Shown: positions 37,991 through 47,012 of the stretch, piece after piece
Numbering within the stretch: the stretch's first letter is position 1
Layout: each line of letters opens with the position of its first letter
Assembly (NCBI RefSeq): GCF_002407065.1
Contig: NZ_CP023564.1
Location: 3,286,001-3,350,000, forward strand
DNA: 64,000 nt
Direction of reading: 5' to 3'
DNA from: Brachybacterium ginsengisoli
Lineage (GTDB): Bacteria; Actinomycetota; Actinomycetes; Actinomycetales; Dermabacteraceae
Notes under the pieces: model-generated
Seen by the model: the letters and a program-made list of their open reading frames with translations, nothing else
Told to the model about the DNA's origin: nothing
Database searches by the model: none
Made by a program: the position numbers and the translations under genes

Positions 37991-38611
37991 ATGATCGAGA
38001 ACGCCGGCAGCACTCTGGCGATGGACGACCACGTGATCCTCGTCGACGCCGACGGCACCCCCAGGGGCCTCGCCCCTCGCGCCACCGTCCACTCGACGCG
38101 CACGCCGCTTCATCTGGCCTTCTCCTGTCACGTCGTGCGGGCCGACGGTGCGGTGCTGCTCACCCGGCGGGCGCTCTCCAAGCGCACCTGGCCCGGGGTG
38201 TGGACCAACTCGTTCTGCGGCCACCCGCGCCAGGGCGAGTCCTTCATCGAGGCCATCGACCGCCACGCCCGTCACGAGCTGGGGATCGCGGTGCGACCAC
38301 CGCTCCGGGCGCTGCCGGACTTCCGCTATCGCGCGGTGGACGCCTCCGGGGTGGTGGAGAACGAGGTGTGCCCCGTCTTCGTCGCCGAGCTCGCGGACGC
38401 CGCTGCCGACGCGGTAGGACGGACGGGCGCAGCCGGTCCCGCGAGCCGCCTCTCCCCGAACCCCGAGGAGGTGATGGACCATCGATGGGTGGCCCCGGAG
38501 GAGCTGCGCGCGCTCGTGGAGCTCGCACCCTGGGCGCTGAGCCCGTGGGCCGTCGAGCAGATCCCTCAGCTGGACGCCCACCTCCTGCGGAGCGCGGCGG
38601 GTGCCCGGTGA
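37991..38611 (+). CDS. idi: Isopentenyl-diphosphate delta-isomerase, type I
   Basis: 206 residues, Nudix-fold. The conserved catalytic cysteine is in WTNSFCGHPR and the glutamate in ENEVCPVF. HLAFSCHVV and ARHELGI (Nudix-like box) are in the expected order. It interconverts IPP and DMAPP, supplying the allylic primer for CrtE. It is the first gene of the crt operon, with GAGGAG upstream of ATG 37991, and its stop overlaps the crtE start. Confidence 0.93.
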   Translation: MIENAGSTLAMDDHVILVDADGTPRGLAPRATVHSTRTPLHLAFSCHVVRADGAVLLTRRALSKRTWPGVWTNSFCGHPRQGESFIEAIDRHARHELGIAVRPPLRALPDFRYRAVDASGVVENEVCPVFVAELADAAADAVGRTGAAGPASRLSPNPEEVMDHRWVAPEELRALVELAPWALSPWAVEQIPQLDAHLLRSAAGAR

Positions 38612-39714
38612 GCACCGCGCACCATCACGCCGTGGAGGAGGAGATCCAGCGCCTTCTGGCACTGGGCTCCTCTCGTCCCGGACCCCTCCCGGTGCAGGAC
38701 CACGGCGAGCTGTGGGGTGCCCTCTCGAGCGCAGTGCAGGGCGGCAAGAGGTTCCGACCCGCGCTGCTCGTGTCCACCCATGAGGCGCTCGGCGGGCGTC
38801 GCGACGCCGCCGCGGTCCAGGTCGGCGCCGCCCTCGAGCTGCTCCACACCGCCTTCGTGGTCCAGGACGACGTGATCGACGGGGACCTGGTGCGTCGAGG
38901 CATGCCGAGCCTGCCCGGGTCCGTGGCGGCCGCGGCCCGCGACCGCGGCGCCGACCCTCGTGGAGCGCAGCGGATCGGACAGGCGGCCGGCATCCTCGCC
39001 GGAGATCTCGGCCTGGTCGCCGCTCTGCGGGCCGTCGCCCGCTGCGAGGCCCCCGCCCCCGTGGTGGACCGCCTGCTGGACCTCTTCGAGAGCACCCTGC
39101 ACGGCTCCGCCGCGGGCGAGCTGGCGGACGTGCGACTCCAGCTGGGCCGCGCGGACTCCCCGACCGTGCTGCGGGAGGCGCTCGCCGTGGCCGAGCTGAA
39201 GACCGCGCTCTACTCCTTCCAGCTCCCCCTGCGCGCCGGGGCCCTGCTGGCCGACGCCTCCCCCGAGGTCCTCGAGGTCCTCGACGAGATCGGAGGCCTG
39301 CTCGGGATCGGGTTCCAGCTGTTCGACGACCTGCTGGGCATGTTCGGTGACGAGCAGCGCACCGGCAAGAGCGCGCTGGGGGACCTGCGCGAGGGCAAGC
39401 GCACCGCCCTGATCGCGCACGCCGCGACCACCTCGGCCTGGGACGAGCTGGCAGGCCTGCTGGGCGATGCCGAGCTCGGCGAGGCCGAGGCGCTCCGCGC
39501 CCGCGCGCTGCTCACCGACTGCGGATCTCGCACCTGGGTCGAGGACCTCGCCCGCTGGCACGTGGCGCGCGCCGCCGAGGTCGCCGCCCGCTCCCGCCTT
39601 CCCGCCGCGATGGTGGCCTCCCTCGATCTCGCCACCGCGGAGATCCTCCGCGCCGCCGATCTGACCCTGCCCCGGCCCACGGCCCTCCCCGCCTCGGAAG
39701 GCCTCCCCGCGTGA
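38608..39714 (+). CDS. crtE: Geranylgeranyl diphosphate synthase (polyprenyl synthetase)
   Basis: 368 residues from GTG 38608 (GTGA overlap with idi). Motifs: GGKRFRPALL, the first Asp-rich motif FVVQDDVIDGD, and the second FQLFDDLLGMFGD followed by TGKSALGDLREGKRT, as in actinobacterial CrtE/IdsA. It condenses IPP with DMAPP, GPP or FPP to C20 GGPP, the precursor for CrtB. Insertion of about 12 residues after RRGMPSLPG is within family variation. Confidence 0.92.
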   Translation: MSTAHHHAVEEEIQRLLALGSSRPGPLPVQDHGELWGALSSAVQGGKRFRPALLVSTHEALGGRRDAAAVQVGAALELLHTAFVVQDDVIDGDLVRRGMPSLPGSVAAAARDRGADPRGAQRIGQAAGILAGDLGLVAALRAVARCEAPAPVVDRLLDLFESTLHGSAAGELADVRLQLGRADSPTVLREALAVAELKTALYSFQLPLRAGALLADASPEVLEVLDEIGGLLGIGFQLFDDLLGMFGDEQRTGKSALGDLREGKRTALIAHAATTSAWDELAGLLGDAELGEAEALRARALLTDCGSRTWVEDLARWHVARAAEVAARSRLPAAMVASLDLATAEILRAADLTLPRPTALPASEGLPA

Positions 39715-41273
39715 GCACTCCCGCCCGCTCCCCGCTGGTCCTGGTCACCGGTGCCAGCGGATACCTCGGCGGGCGCCTGGTGCCCGCGCTGCTGGACGCC
39801 GGGCTGCGGGTGCGCGCGATGGCCCGGCACGCGGACCGGCTCGAGGACCGCCCCTGGCGCGACCGGGTCGAGGTCGTGGAGGCCGACGTCGAGGACCCCT
39901 CGACCCTGGAGGCGGCGCTCGAGGGCGTCGACATCGCCTATTACCTGATCCACGCCATGGGCGGTGGGCGCAGCTTCGCCGACCGCGACCGCCGCGGCGC
40001 TCGCGCCTTCGCCGACGCGGCGGGGCATGCGGGCGTGGGCCGGCTGATCTACCTGGGCGGGATCCATCCCGAGGGCGAGGAGCTCTCCGCCCACATGGCC
40101 TCCCGCAAGGAGGTGGGCGAGATCTTCCTGGCCGGGCCCGTCCCCGCCGTGGTGCTCCGTGCCGCGGTGATCATCGGCTCCGGCAGCGCCTCCTTCGAGA
40201 TCATGCGCCACCTCGCCGAGCGCCTTCCCGTGATGGTGGCCCCGCGCTGGGTGCTCAACCGGATCCAGCCGATCGCCGTGCGGGACGTGCTGCACTACCT
40301 CGTCGGCGCGGCGGGGCTCGAGGGCTCGCCGAACCGCACCTTCGACATCGGAGGGCCCGACGTGCTGAGCTTCGCGGACCTCCTGCACGCCTATGCCCGC
40401 GCCGCGGGCCTGACCCGGCGGCGGATCCGCACCGTCCCGGTGCTGACGCCGCGCCTGGCCAGCCACTGGATCGGGCTGGTCACGCCGGTTCCGACCGGCA
40501 TCGCGAGGCCTCTGGTCGAGTCGCTGATCCACGAGTCGGTCGCCGCCGAGAGCGATCTGCGCGAACTGGTGCCGGATCCGGAGGGCGGGCTGACCGGCGT
40601 GCACCGCGCGATGGAGCTGGCGCTGACCCGGGTCCGGGAGCTGGACGTCGCCACGGCATGGCACTCGGCCACGCCTGCGGGCGCCCCGTCCTCCCCGCTG
40701 CCCGAGGACCCGGCGTGGTCCGGCGGGATCGTGCGCGGCGACGAACGGAGCCGCCACGTCGACGCCGCGCCGGAGACCGTGTGGGCCGTGATCGAGGGGA
40801 TCGGCGGTCGACGGGGCTGGTACTCCTGGCGCCTGGGATGGCTGGCGCGCGGTCTCATGGACCGCATCGTCGGCGGGCCGGGCCTGCGCCGCGGCCGCCG
40901 CCACCCCGACCGCCTCGCCGTGGGCGACGCGCTGGACTGGTGGCGGGTCGAGCGGCTCGAGCCCGGCCGCCTGCTGCGCCTGCGCGCCGAGATGAGGGTG
41001 CCCGGCGGGGCCTGGCTCGAGCTGGGGGTCGAGCCCGAGGACGGGGACAGAGGCGGGGCGATCCTGCACCAGCGGGCCATCTACCACCCGCGCGGACTGC
41101 TCGGCGACCTCTACTGGTGGGCCGTCTGGCCCTTCCACGGCATCGTCTTCGGCGGGATGCAGCGCAACATCGCCCGCGCCGCCGAGGCCGCCGCGGGGCG
41201 GACGGCGGCCACCCCTGCTGCCGGTCCCGCCACCGCACCCCCACCGCGTCATGATCCCGAGGAGACCGCATGA
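39711..41273 (+). CDS. NAD(P)-binding epimerase-like domain fused to DUF2867
   Basis: 520 residues from GTG 39711. Residues 1-320 form an atypical SDR: VLVTGASGYLGGRLVPALL binds NAD(P), with IAYYLIHAMGGG and IYLGGI following. There is no clear YxxxK catalytic pair. Residues about 345-500 are DUF2867 (AAPETVWAVIEGIGG, then WYSWRLGWLARGLMDRIVGGPGLRRG and ILHQRAIYHPRGLLGDLYWWAVWP). It overlaps crtE and tspO by 4 bp each, so it is co-expressed with the carotenoid genes. A role in modifying or chaperoning the pigment is only inferred. Confidence 0.82.
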   Translation: MSTPARSPLVLVTGASGYLGGRLVPALLDAGLRVRAMARHADRLEDRPWRDRVEVVEADVEDPSTLEAALEGVDIAYYLIHAMGGGRSFADRDRRGARAFADAAGHAGVGRLIYLGGIHPEGEELSAHMASRKEVGEIFLAGPVPAVVLRAAVIIGSGSASFEIMRHLAERLPVMVAPRWVLNRIQPIAVRDVLHYLVGAAGLEGSPNRTFDIGGPDVLSFADLLHAYARAAGLTRRRIRTVPVLTPRLASHWIGLVTPVPTGIARPLVESLIHESVAAESDLRELVPDPEGGLTGVHRAMELALTRVRELDVATAWHSATPAGAPSSPLPEDPAWSGGIVRGDERSRHVDAAPETVWAVIEGIGGRRGWYSWRLGWLARGLMDRIVGGPGLRRGRRHPDRLAVGDALDWWRVERLEPGRLLRLRAEMRVPGGAWLELGVEPEDGDRGGAILHQRAIYHPRGLLGDLYWWAVWPFHGIVFGGMQRNIARAAEAAAGRTAATPAAGPATAPPPRHDPEETA

Positions 41274-42088
41274 CCCGCTCACCGCGCCCGCTCGCCCGCC
41301 GGCTCGCCGTGACCGCGAGCTTCCTGCTCACCCTGGCCGCCACCGCCGTCGGGGTGGGCGCCTTCGGGGGAGAGCCGATCGCCGAGGCCGCGAACGGCCT
41401 TCTCGCAGCGGATTCCACACACCTCGCCCCCGCCTCCCCCGCCTTCACCATCTGGTCCGTGATCTATGCGGGGCTCGGGGCCTACACCCTGTGGCAGTGG
41501 TGGGACCGGGACGACGAGCGTCGCATCGCCGGGCATGCGATCGCCTCGCTGCTGCTGAACGCGGCGTGGATCCTCACGATCCAGGCCGGGTGGGTGGGGC
41601 TCAGCGTCGTGGTGATCCTGATGCTGCTCGGGGTGCTCGCGGACCTCTTCCGCCACATCTCGGCGCGACCTCTGCCGGGCATGGTCGGCCGGATCGTGGT
41701 GAACGGCACCTTCGGCCTGTATCTCGGCTGGGTCAGCGTCGCGACGTGCGCCAACATCGCCGCAGCCCTCAAGGGCGCCGGCTTCGGCGGCGCCGGCAAC
41801 CCCTCCCTGCTCGCCGTCGCCGTCCTCGGGGTCGTCGCCCTGATCGGTCTCGCGCTGCCGCTGGCAGGCCGCCGCGCCGTCGCCGCCCCGCTCGCGATGA
41901 TCTGGGGCCTGGCCTGGATCGCGGTGGGCCGCGCGACCGACGAACCCCACGCCCCCGTCGTCGCCCTCACGGCCATCGCGGTCGCCGTCGTGATCGCGGC
42001 CTCCGCCGCGATCCAGCAGATCCGACCCGCCTCCCGAGCTCGGGCCGTCGCGCCCGGGACCGCCGCCGCCACGAGGAGCGGCCGATGA
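41270..42088 (+). CDS. TspO/MBR-like tryptophan-rich membrane protein
   Basis: 272 residues, longer than the classical five-helix TspO (about 160). Hallmark segments are LAPASPAFTIWSVIYAGLGAYTLWQWW, LLLNAAWILTIQAGW and NGTFGLYLGWVSVATCANIAA. An extra C-terminal helical half follows (GVVALIGLALPLAG and MIWGLAWIAVGRATD). TspO proteins bind tetrapyrroles, and in Rhodobacter one modulates carotenoid gene expression. Here it is inside the crt operon, with ATGA overlaps on both sides. Confidence 0.8.
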   Translation: MTRSPRPLARRLAVTASFLLTLAATAVGVGAFGGEPIAEAANGLLAADSTHLAPASPAFTIWSVIYAGLGAYTLWQWWDRDDERRIAGHAIASLLLNAAWILTIQAGWVGLSVVVILMLLGVLADLFRHISARPLPGMVGRIVVNGTFGLYLGWVSVATCANIAAALKGAGFGGAGNPSLLAVAVLGVVALIGLALPLAGRRAVAAPLAMIWGLAWIAVGRATDEPHAPVVALTAIAVAVVIAASAAIQQIRPASRARAVAPGTAAATRSGR

Positions 42089-42951
42089 TCCGCCGGCGCG
42101 CCTCCGCGGACCCCGGCAGCCGCTACGACCAGGTGGCCCACCGCAGCGCCGGCATCGTGATCAGCGGATACTCCACATCCTTCGGCTGGGCGGCCCGACT
42201 GCTCGACGAGCCGGTGCGCACCCACGTGCGCAGCATCTACGCCCTCGTGCGCATCGCCGACGAGACGGTCGACGACCCGGATCCCACCCTCTCTCCCGCC
42301 GAGCGCTCCCGCCTGCTGGAGGACCTCGCCGCCGAGACGGCCCGCGCCGTCTCCGGCTCCCGATCCACCAACCTCGTCGTGCAGGCCTTCGCCCACACGG
42401 CCAGGCGGCACGGGATCGGTCCGGCGCTCATCGACCCCTTCTTCGCCTCCATGCGCGCGGACCTCGCCGTCTCCGCGCATGACGAGACCAGCCTCGCGGC
42501 CTACGTGCACGGCTCCGCCGAGGTGGTGGGGCTGATGTGCCTGCGGGTGTTCCTGTCGGGGGACGAGGACGAGTTCACCCGACTCGCCCCGCACGCCATC
42601 GCCCTCGGCGCCGCCTTCCAGAAGGTGAACTTCCTGCGGGACCTCGCCGAGGACCGCGACCAGCTGGGCCGCTCCTACGTCCCCGGCCTGACCGCGGACG
42701 AGCTGGACGACGCCACCCGCGACCGCCTCCTGGACGACATCGACTCCGACCTCGAGCTCGCGGCCGCCGCCCTGCCGCATCTTCCCGCCTCCAGCCGACG
42801 GGCGGTCACCGCCGCCCACGCGTTCTACAGCGCGCTGTCGCGCCGTCTGCGCGCCACCCCGGCCCACCGGATCCGCACCACCCGCATCCGCGTCCCCGAC
42901 CACGAGAAAGCAGTGATCATGGCCCGTGCCCTGCTCAGGTCGCGCCGATGA
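42085..42951 (+). CDS. crtB: Phytoene synthase
   Basis: 288 residues from ATG 42085 (ATGA overlap). The squalene/phytoene synthase fold has Asp-rich motif 1 RIADETVDD and motif 2 VNFLRDLAEDRDQLGRSYVP. STSFGWAARLL, VRSIYALVR and VVGLMCLRVF are family positions. It condenses two GGPP to phytoene (C40). Length and order are standard for bacterial CrtB. It is followed by crtI with a 4-bp overlap. Confidence 0.94.
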   Translation: MIRRRASADPGSRYDQVAHRSAGIVISGYSTSFGWAARLLDEPVRTHVRSIYALVRIADETVDDPDPTLSPAERSRLLEDLAAETARAVSGSRSTNLVVQAFAHTARRHGIGPALIDPFFASMRADLAVSAHDETSLAAYVHGSAEVVGLMCLRVFLSGDEDEFTRLAPHAIALGAAFQKVNFLRDLAEDRDQLGRSYVPGLTADELDDATRDRLLDDIDSDLELAAAALPHLPASSRRAVTAAHAFYSALSRRLRATPAHRIRTTRIRVPDHEKAVIMARALLRSRR

Positions 42952-44576
42952 GCGCCCCGCGAGCCGTCGTCATCGGCGGCGGCATCTCGGGGCTGGCGAC
43001 CGCAGCGCTCCTCGCCCGCGACGGCCACCAGGTGGAGCTGGTCGAGGCCGGCGATCAGCTCGGCGGCCGCGCCGGGTCCTGGGAGCAGGACGGCTTCCGC
43101 TTCGACACCGGGCCGTCCTGGTACCTGATGCCGGAGGTGTTCGACCACTTCTTCCGCCTGCTCGGCACCTCCGCCGCCGAGCAGCTGGACCTGCGGCGCC
43201 TGGACCCCGGCTACCGGGTGTTCTTCGAGGAGCACCCGGATCCGCTGGACATCCACGCCTCCGCGGCCCGCAACGCCACCGCCTTCGAGGCGATCGAGGT
43301 CGGTGCCGGCCGACGCCTGGACGAGCATCTCGACTCCGCCCGCCGGACGTACGATATGGCGCTGGAGCACTTCCTCTACACCTCGTTCACCCGCCGTCGG
43401 AACCTGCTCTCCCCCGCGCTCGTGGCCCATGCCCCTGAACTGCTGCAGCTGCTCGCCGAACCGCTCGAGCGCTTCGTGGGCCGACGCTTCCAGGATCCCC
43501 GCCTGCGGCAGATCCTCGGCTACCCCGCCGTCTTCCTCGGCTCCTCCCCGGACCGCACCCCGAGCATGTATCACCTGATGAGCGCCATGGACCTCACCGG
43601 CGGGGTGCTCTATCCGCAGGGCGGGTTCGCGCATCTGATCGACGTGATCGCGGCGCTCGCCGAGCAGGAGGGGGCGCGCCTGCGCACCAGCACCCGCGCC
43701 ACCCGGATCATCACCGCCCCGCAGCCGGGCCGCCGTCGGCCCCGAGCCGTCGGGGTGGAGGTGCAGGACGCCGACGGCGCAGTGCGCACGCTGGCGGCCG
43801 ACGTCGTGGTCGCGACCGCGGACCTCCACCACGTGGAGACCACCATGCTGCCCCCGGCCCTGCAGACCTATCCCGAGCGCTGGTGGCGGCGCGCGACCTC
43901 CGGACCCGGCGCGGTGCTGCTCCTGCTCGGCGTGGCGGGCACGCTGCCCCAGCTCTCCCATCACACCCTGTTCTTCACCCGTGACTGGCAGGAGAACTTC
44001 GGCGCGATCAGGCAGGGGCGGGTGCCCTCCCCCGCCTCCCTGTACGTCTGCCGCCCCTCGGCGACCGATCCGTCGGCCGCCCCCGACGGGCACGAGAACC
44101 TGTTCGTCCTGGTCCCGATGCCGGCGGATCCGGGACTCGGCCGCGGAGGGATCGACGGAGCAGGCTCCGCGCAGGTCGAGGCCATCGCCGACGAGGCGAT
44201 CGCGCAGATCGCGGAGAAGGCCGGGGTCCCCGATCTCGCCGAGCGGGTGGTGGTGCGCCGCACCCTCGGACCTGCCGAGTTCGCCGCGGACCTGGGCACC
44301 TGGAAGGGCGGCATGCTCGGCCCCGCGCACACCCTGCGACAGAGCGCCTTCCTGCGGGCGGGCAACGCGTCACGGAAGGTCGAGTCCCTCCTCTACGCCG
44401 GCTCCAGCACGCTTCCGGGGATCGGACTGCCGATGTGCCTGATCAGCGCCGAGCTGGTGGCGAAGAGGCTGCGGGGCGACGACTCCGCCTCGCCGCTGCC
44501 GGAACCCGCACCGGGCCGCGCCGCAGCTGACCGGGCGCGGACAGCGGACCCCGGGCGGACGGGGGCCGAAGCATGA
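42948..44576 (+). CDS. crtI: Phytoene desaturase (lycopene-forming)
   Basis: 542 residues from ATG 42948. The N-terminal FAD motif is AVVIGGGISGLATAALLARDGHQV, followed by GGRAGSWEQDGFRFDTGPSWYLMPEVF. The C-terminal bacterial desaturase signature is YAGSSTLPGIGLPMCLISAELVAKRL. It inserts four double bonds into phytoene to give lycopene. The last 30 residues are a Pro/Ala/Arg-rich tail without known role. The crtYe start overlaps its stop. Confidence 0.94.
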   Translation: MSAPRAVVIGGGISGLATAALLARDGHQVELVEAGDQLGGRAGSWEQDGFRFDTGPSWYLMPEVFDHFFRLLGTSAAEQLDLRRLDPGYRVFFEEHPDPLDIHASAARNATAFEAIEVGAGRRLDEHLDSARRTYDMALEHFLYTSFTRRRNLLSPALVAHAPELLQLLAEPLERFVGRRFQDPRLRQILGYPAVFLGSSPDRTPSMYHLMSAMDLTGGVLYPQGGFAHLIDVIAALAEQEGARLRTSTRATRIITAPQPGRRRPRAVGVEVQDADGAVRTLAADVVVATADLHHVETTMLPPALQTYPERWWRRATSGPGAVLLLLGVAGTLPQLSHHTLFFTRDWQENFGAIRQGRVPSPASLYVCRPSATDPSAAPDGHENLFVLVPMPADPGLGRGGIDGAGSAQVEAIADEAIAQIAEKAGVPDLAERVVVRRTLGPAEFAADLGTWKGGMLGPAHTLRQSAFLRAGNASRKVESLLYAGSSTLPGIGLPMCLISAELVAKRLRGDDSASPLPEPAPGRAAADRARTADPGRTGAEA

Positions 44577-44920
44577 CCGCCGGGGTGTACCTGCTGACGC
44601 TGCTGGTCCCGCTGCTGTGCATGGCCCTGCTCGATGCGCGCTTCCGCCTGGTCCTGTGGCGGGCGCCCCGGCGCGCGGCGATCGTGCTGGGCGCGGGGAT
44701 CGGCCTGTTCCTGCTGTGGGATCTCGCCGCCATCGCCTCCGGCCACTACCGGATGGGGTCCGGACCGTGGATGACGGGGATCGTGCTCGGCCCCGAGCTG
44801 CCGCTCGAGGAGCTCGTGTTCATCACCTTCCTGAGCTACCACTGCCTGGTGCTGTGGACGCTGGTGGACCTGCTGCTCACCCGGCGGGCCCGCGCCGGGA
44901 CCGGGGAGGCGGCGCGATGA
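44573..44920 (+). CDS. crtYe: C50 carotenoid cyclase subunit (CrtYe/CrtYg-like)
   Basis: 115 residues, three hydrophobic helices. Conserved pieces are LDARFRLVLWR, LFLLWDLAAIASGHYRMG and the P-x-E-E motif in LGPELPLEELVFITFL, seen in heterodimeric lycopene cyclases. It forms a membrane heterodimer with the next gene and cyclises C50 intermediates. Whether the ring is epsilon, gamma or beta cannot be read. The ATGA overlap with crtI is intact. Confidence 0.9.
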   Translation: MTAGVYLLTLLVPLLCMALLDARFRLVLWRAPRRAAIVLGAGIGLFLLWDLAAIASGHYRMGSGPWMTGIVLGPELPLEELVFITFLSYHCLVLWTLVDLLLTRRARAGTGEAAR

Positions 44921-45225
44921 GCTACGCCGCCCTCGCCGCGCTGTTCCTGCTGCCTCCGCTCGCGGTGCTCGTGCTCGCTGTGCTGGTCCGCCGTCCCGGT
45001 CGACGCTGGTGGCTGAGCACCACGATCACCGTCGGTCTGCTGCTGGTGCTCACCGCTGTGTTCGACTCCCTGATGATCAGTGCGGACCTCTTCCGCTTCG
45101 CCGAGGAGGACCTGCTGGGACCGAGGATCGGGCTGGCCCCGATCGAGGACCTGGCCTGGCCGATGGCCGCCGGACTGCTCCTGCCCGCGCTGTGGCTGCT
45201 GCTGTCACCGAGGGAGGAACGATGA
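44917..45225 (+). CDS. crtYf: C50 carotenoid cyclase subunit (CrtYf/CrtYh-like)
   Basis: 102 residues from ATG 44917. Three helices, with the diagnostic VFDSLMISADLFRFAEEDLLGPRIGLAPIEDLAWP, which has the second P-x-E-D motif of the cyclase pair. Works with CrtYe. Overlaps the stop of crtYe and the start of crtEb. Confidence 0.9.
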   Translation: MSYAALAALFLLPPLAVLVLAVLVRRPGRRWWLSTTITVGLLLVLTAVFDSLMISADLFRFAEEDLLGPRIGLAPIEDLAWPMAAGLLLPALWLLLSPREER

Positions 45226-46106
45226 CCATCGCGAGCTCCCCGCCCCGAGCGGTGCGCCAGCTGCTGGGCACCTCGCGCCCGCTGAGCTGGATCAACACCG
45301 CCTACCCCTTCGCCGCCGCCTATCTGCTGGCCGGGGGCGGTCTCGACGTCGCGCTCGTGGTGGGCACGGTGTTCTTCCTCATCCCGTACAACCTGCTGAT
45401 GTACGGCGTGAACGATGTGTTCGACCACGACTCCGACCTGCGCAATCCGCGCAAGGGCGGGGTGGAGGGGATCGTGCTGGACCGGCGGGTCCACCGTCTC
45501 ACCCTGTGGTCCGCGGCGCTGCTGCCGCTGCCCTTCCTGGCCGTGCTGCTCCCGCTGGGCGGCGCCGTCGCGGGTCTCGTGCTGCTGGTGGTGCTCGCGG
45601 CCGTGGTCGGGTACTCCGCGCCGGGACTGCGCCTCAAGGAGCGGCCCGTGCTGGACTCGCTGACGTCCTCGACGCACTTCGTGGGACCGGCCGCGTACGG
45701 GTTGGCGCTCACCGGAGCCCCGGCGGGTCCCACCGCGGCGGCCTCTCTCGCGGCATTCTTCCTCTGGGGGATGGCCTCGCACGCCTTCGGCGCGGTGCAG
45801 GACGTGCGGCCGGACCGGGACGCGGGGATCGGGTCGATCGCGACGGTGCTCGGCGCCGCGCGCACCGTGCGACTGGCCCTGGTGCTCTACGCCGCCGCAG
45901 GCCTCGTGATGCTCGCGACAGGATGGCCCGCCGCGCTCGCCGGGCTGCTCTGCCTGCCGTACCTGGTGAGCATCTGGCCGTTCCGGACGGTGAGCGAGGA
46001 GCAGTCGGGGCTGGCCCACCGCGGGTGGCGTCGCTTCCTCGTGCTGAACCTGGTGACGGGGTTCCTGCTGACCCAGCTGCTGATCACCCTCATGCTGACC
46101 CGCTGA
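45222..46106 (+). CDS. crtEb: Lycopene elongase/hydratase, UbiA-family prenyltransferase
   Basis: 294 residues, about eight to nine helices. The prenyltransferase Asp motif is LMYGVNDVFDHDSDLRNPRKGG (N-D-x-x-D-x-x-x-D), and the second is AVQDVRPDRDAGIGSIATVLG. It transfers two DMAPP-derived C5 units to lycopene to give C50 flavuxanthin-type acyclic products, which CrtYe/Yf cyclise. The last gene of the operon, with GAGGGAGGAACG before ATG 45222. No desaturase or glycosyltransferase follows. Confidence 0.92.
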   Translation: MTIASSPPRAVRQLLGTSRPLSWINTAYPFAAAYLLAGGGLDVALVVGTVFFLIPYNLLMYGVNDVFDHDSDLRNPRKGGVEGIVLDRRVHRLTLWSAALLPLPFLAVLLPLGGAVAGLVLLVVLAAVVGYSAPGLRLKERPVLDSLTSSTHFVGPAAYGLALTGAPAGPTAAASLAAFFLWGMASHAFGAVQDVRPDRDAGIGSIATVLGAARTVRLALVLYAAAGLVMLATGWPAALAGLLCLPYLVSIWPFRTVSEEQSGLAHRGWRRFLVLNLVTGFLLTQLLITLMLTR

Positions 46107-46136
46107 GCGGGGCTGCCGGGCCGGGCGCGAGCGCCG

Positions 46137-47012
46137 TCAGCGGCGGGCGAGATGCTCGAGGGCCAGCTCCGCCAGACGCGCGGGCTGGTCGTACGGGAGC
46201 AGGTGCCCGGCGTCCGGGATCTCGACGAAGCGGGAGTCGGGGCTGGCGGCGTCGGCCGCGACCATCTCCTCGCGGGAGATGAGCGGATCCTCCGCGCCGT
46301 GCACCCAGAGCGTGGGCACGGTGAGGCGGGAGAACTCCTCGAGGCGCCCGAAGCGGGTGCGCAGCGGCCCGTACCAGTCGACCTGCCAGTCATCCAGCGC
46401 CCGCTCGCCGTACCGCTCCTTCTCACGGGCCTCCTGCACGGCGAGGCGCACGATCCGCTCGACGCCGGGCGTGCGCTCGCCGGCGCTGAGATGGGTGGTG
46501 AGGCTCGACCGCACCATGGCCGGCCAGCGATCCATGCACCAGGTCGTGGCGCGCAGCAGGCCGGGCGCGCGCGTGAACAGCCAGGTCACCAGCTGGTAGG
46601 GCCGCCTCTCCCCCAGGCCGCCGGGGTTCACGGCGATGAGCGCGCTGACCCGCTCGGGATGCGCGAGGGCGAAGCGGTACCCGGTGCCCCCGCCCATCGA
46701 GAGGCCCATGATCGCGACCTTCTCGAGCTCGAGCACGTCCAGCAGCTCGCGGAGGAAGCGGGTGTAGAACTCGTCCCCGAGCCACCCCGACCAGGGCCGG
46801 CTCGCTCCGTGGCGGGGCATGTCGAGGACGTGCACCCGGTGGTGGGCGGCGAGCGCCGGGACCATGTCGTGCCAGATCCCCTGGGCGGTGTCGAGCATGG
46901 CACCGTGGAGCAGCAGCACGGGAGGGCCGGACTCCCCCGCGGTGTACAGCCTCACGGGGCCGCCGAGCACGGTGAGGTCGCGGGCGTCGGAGTGGGCGGG
47001 GCGTGCGGTCAT
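46137..47012 (-). CDS. Alpha/beta-fold hydrolase
   Basis: 291 residues from ATG 47012. Motifs: PVLLLHGAMLD (oxyanion region), the elbow IMGLSMGGGTGY (nucleophile Ser), VPTLWVHGAEDPLI (Asp) and IPDAGHLLPYDQP (His), a complete catalytic triad. The cap helix region KERYGERALDDWQVDWYGP sits between. There is no signal peptide. It overlaps the TetR gene by 4 bp on the same strand, so it is the TetR target and likely part of a detoxification pair. The substrate is unknown. Confidence 0.87.
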   Translation of the reverse strand: MTARPAHSDARDLTVLGGPVRLYTAGESGPPVLLLHGAMLDTAQGIWHDMVPALAAHHRVHVLDMPRHGASRPWSGWLGDEFYTRFLRELLDVLELEKVAIMGLSMGGGTGYRFALAHPERVSALIAVNPGGLGERRPYQLVTWLFTRAPGLLRATTWCMDRWPAMVRSSLTTHLSAGERTPGVERIVRLAVQEAREKERYGERALDDWQVDWYGPLRTRFGRLEEFSRLTVPTLWVHGAEDPLISREEMVAADAASPDSRFVEIPDAGHLLPYDQPARLAELALEHLARR

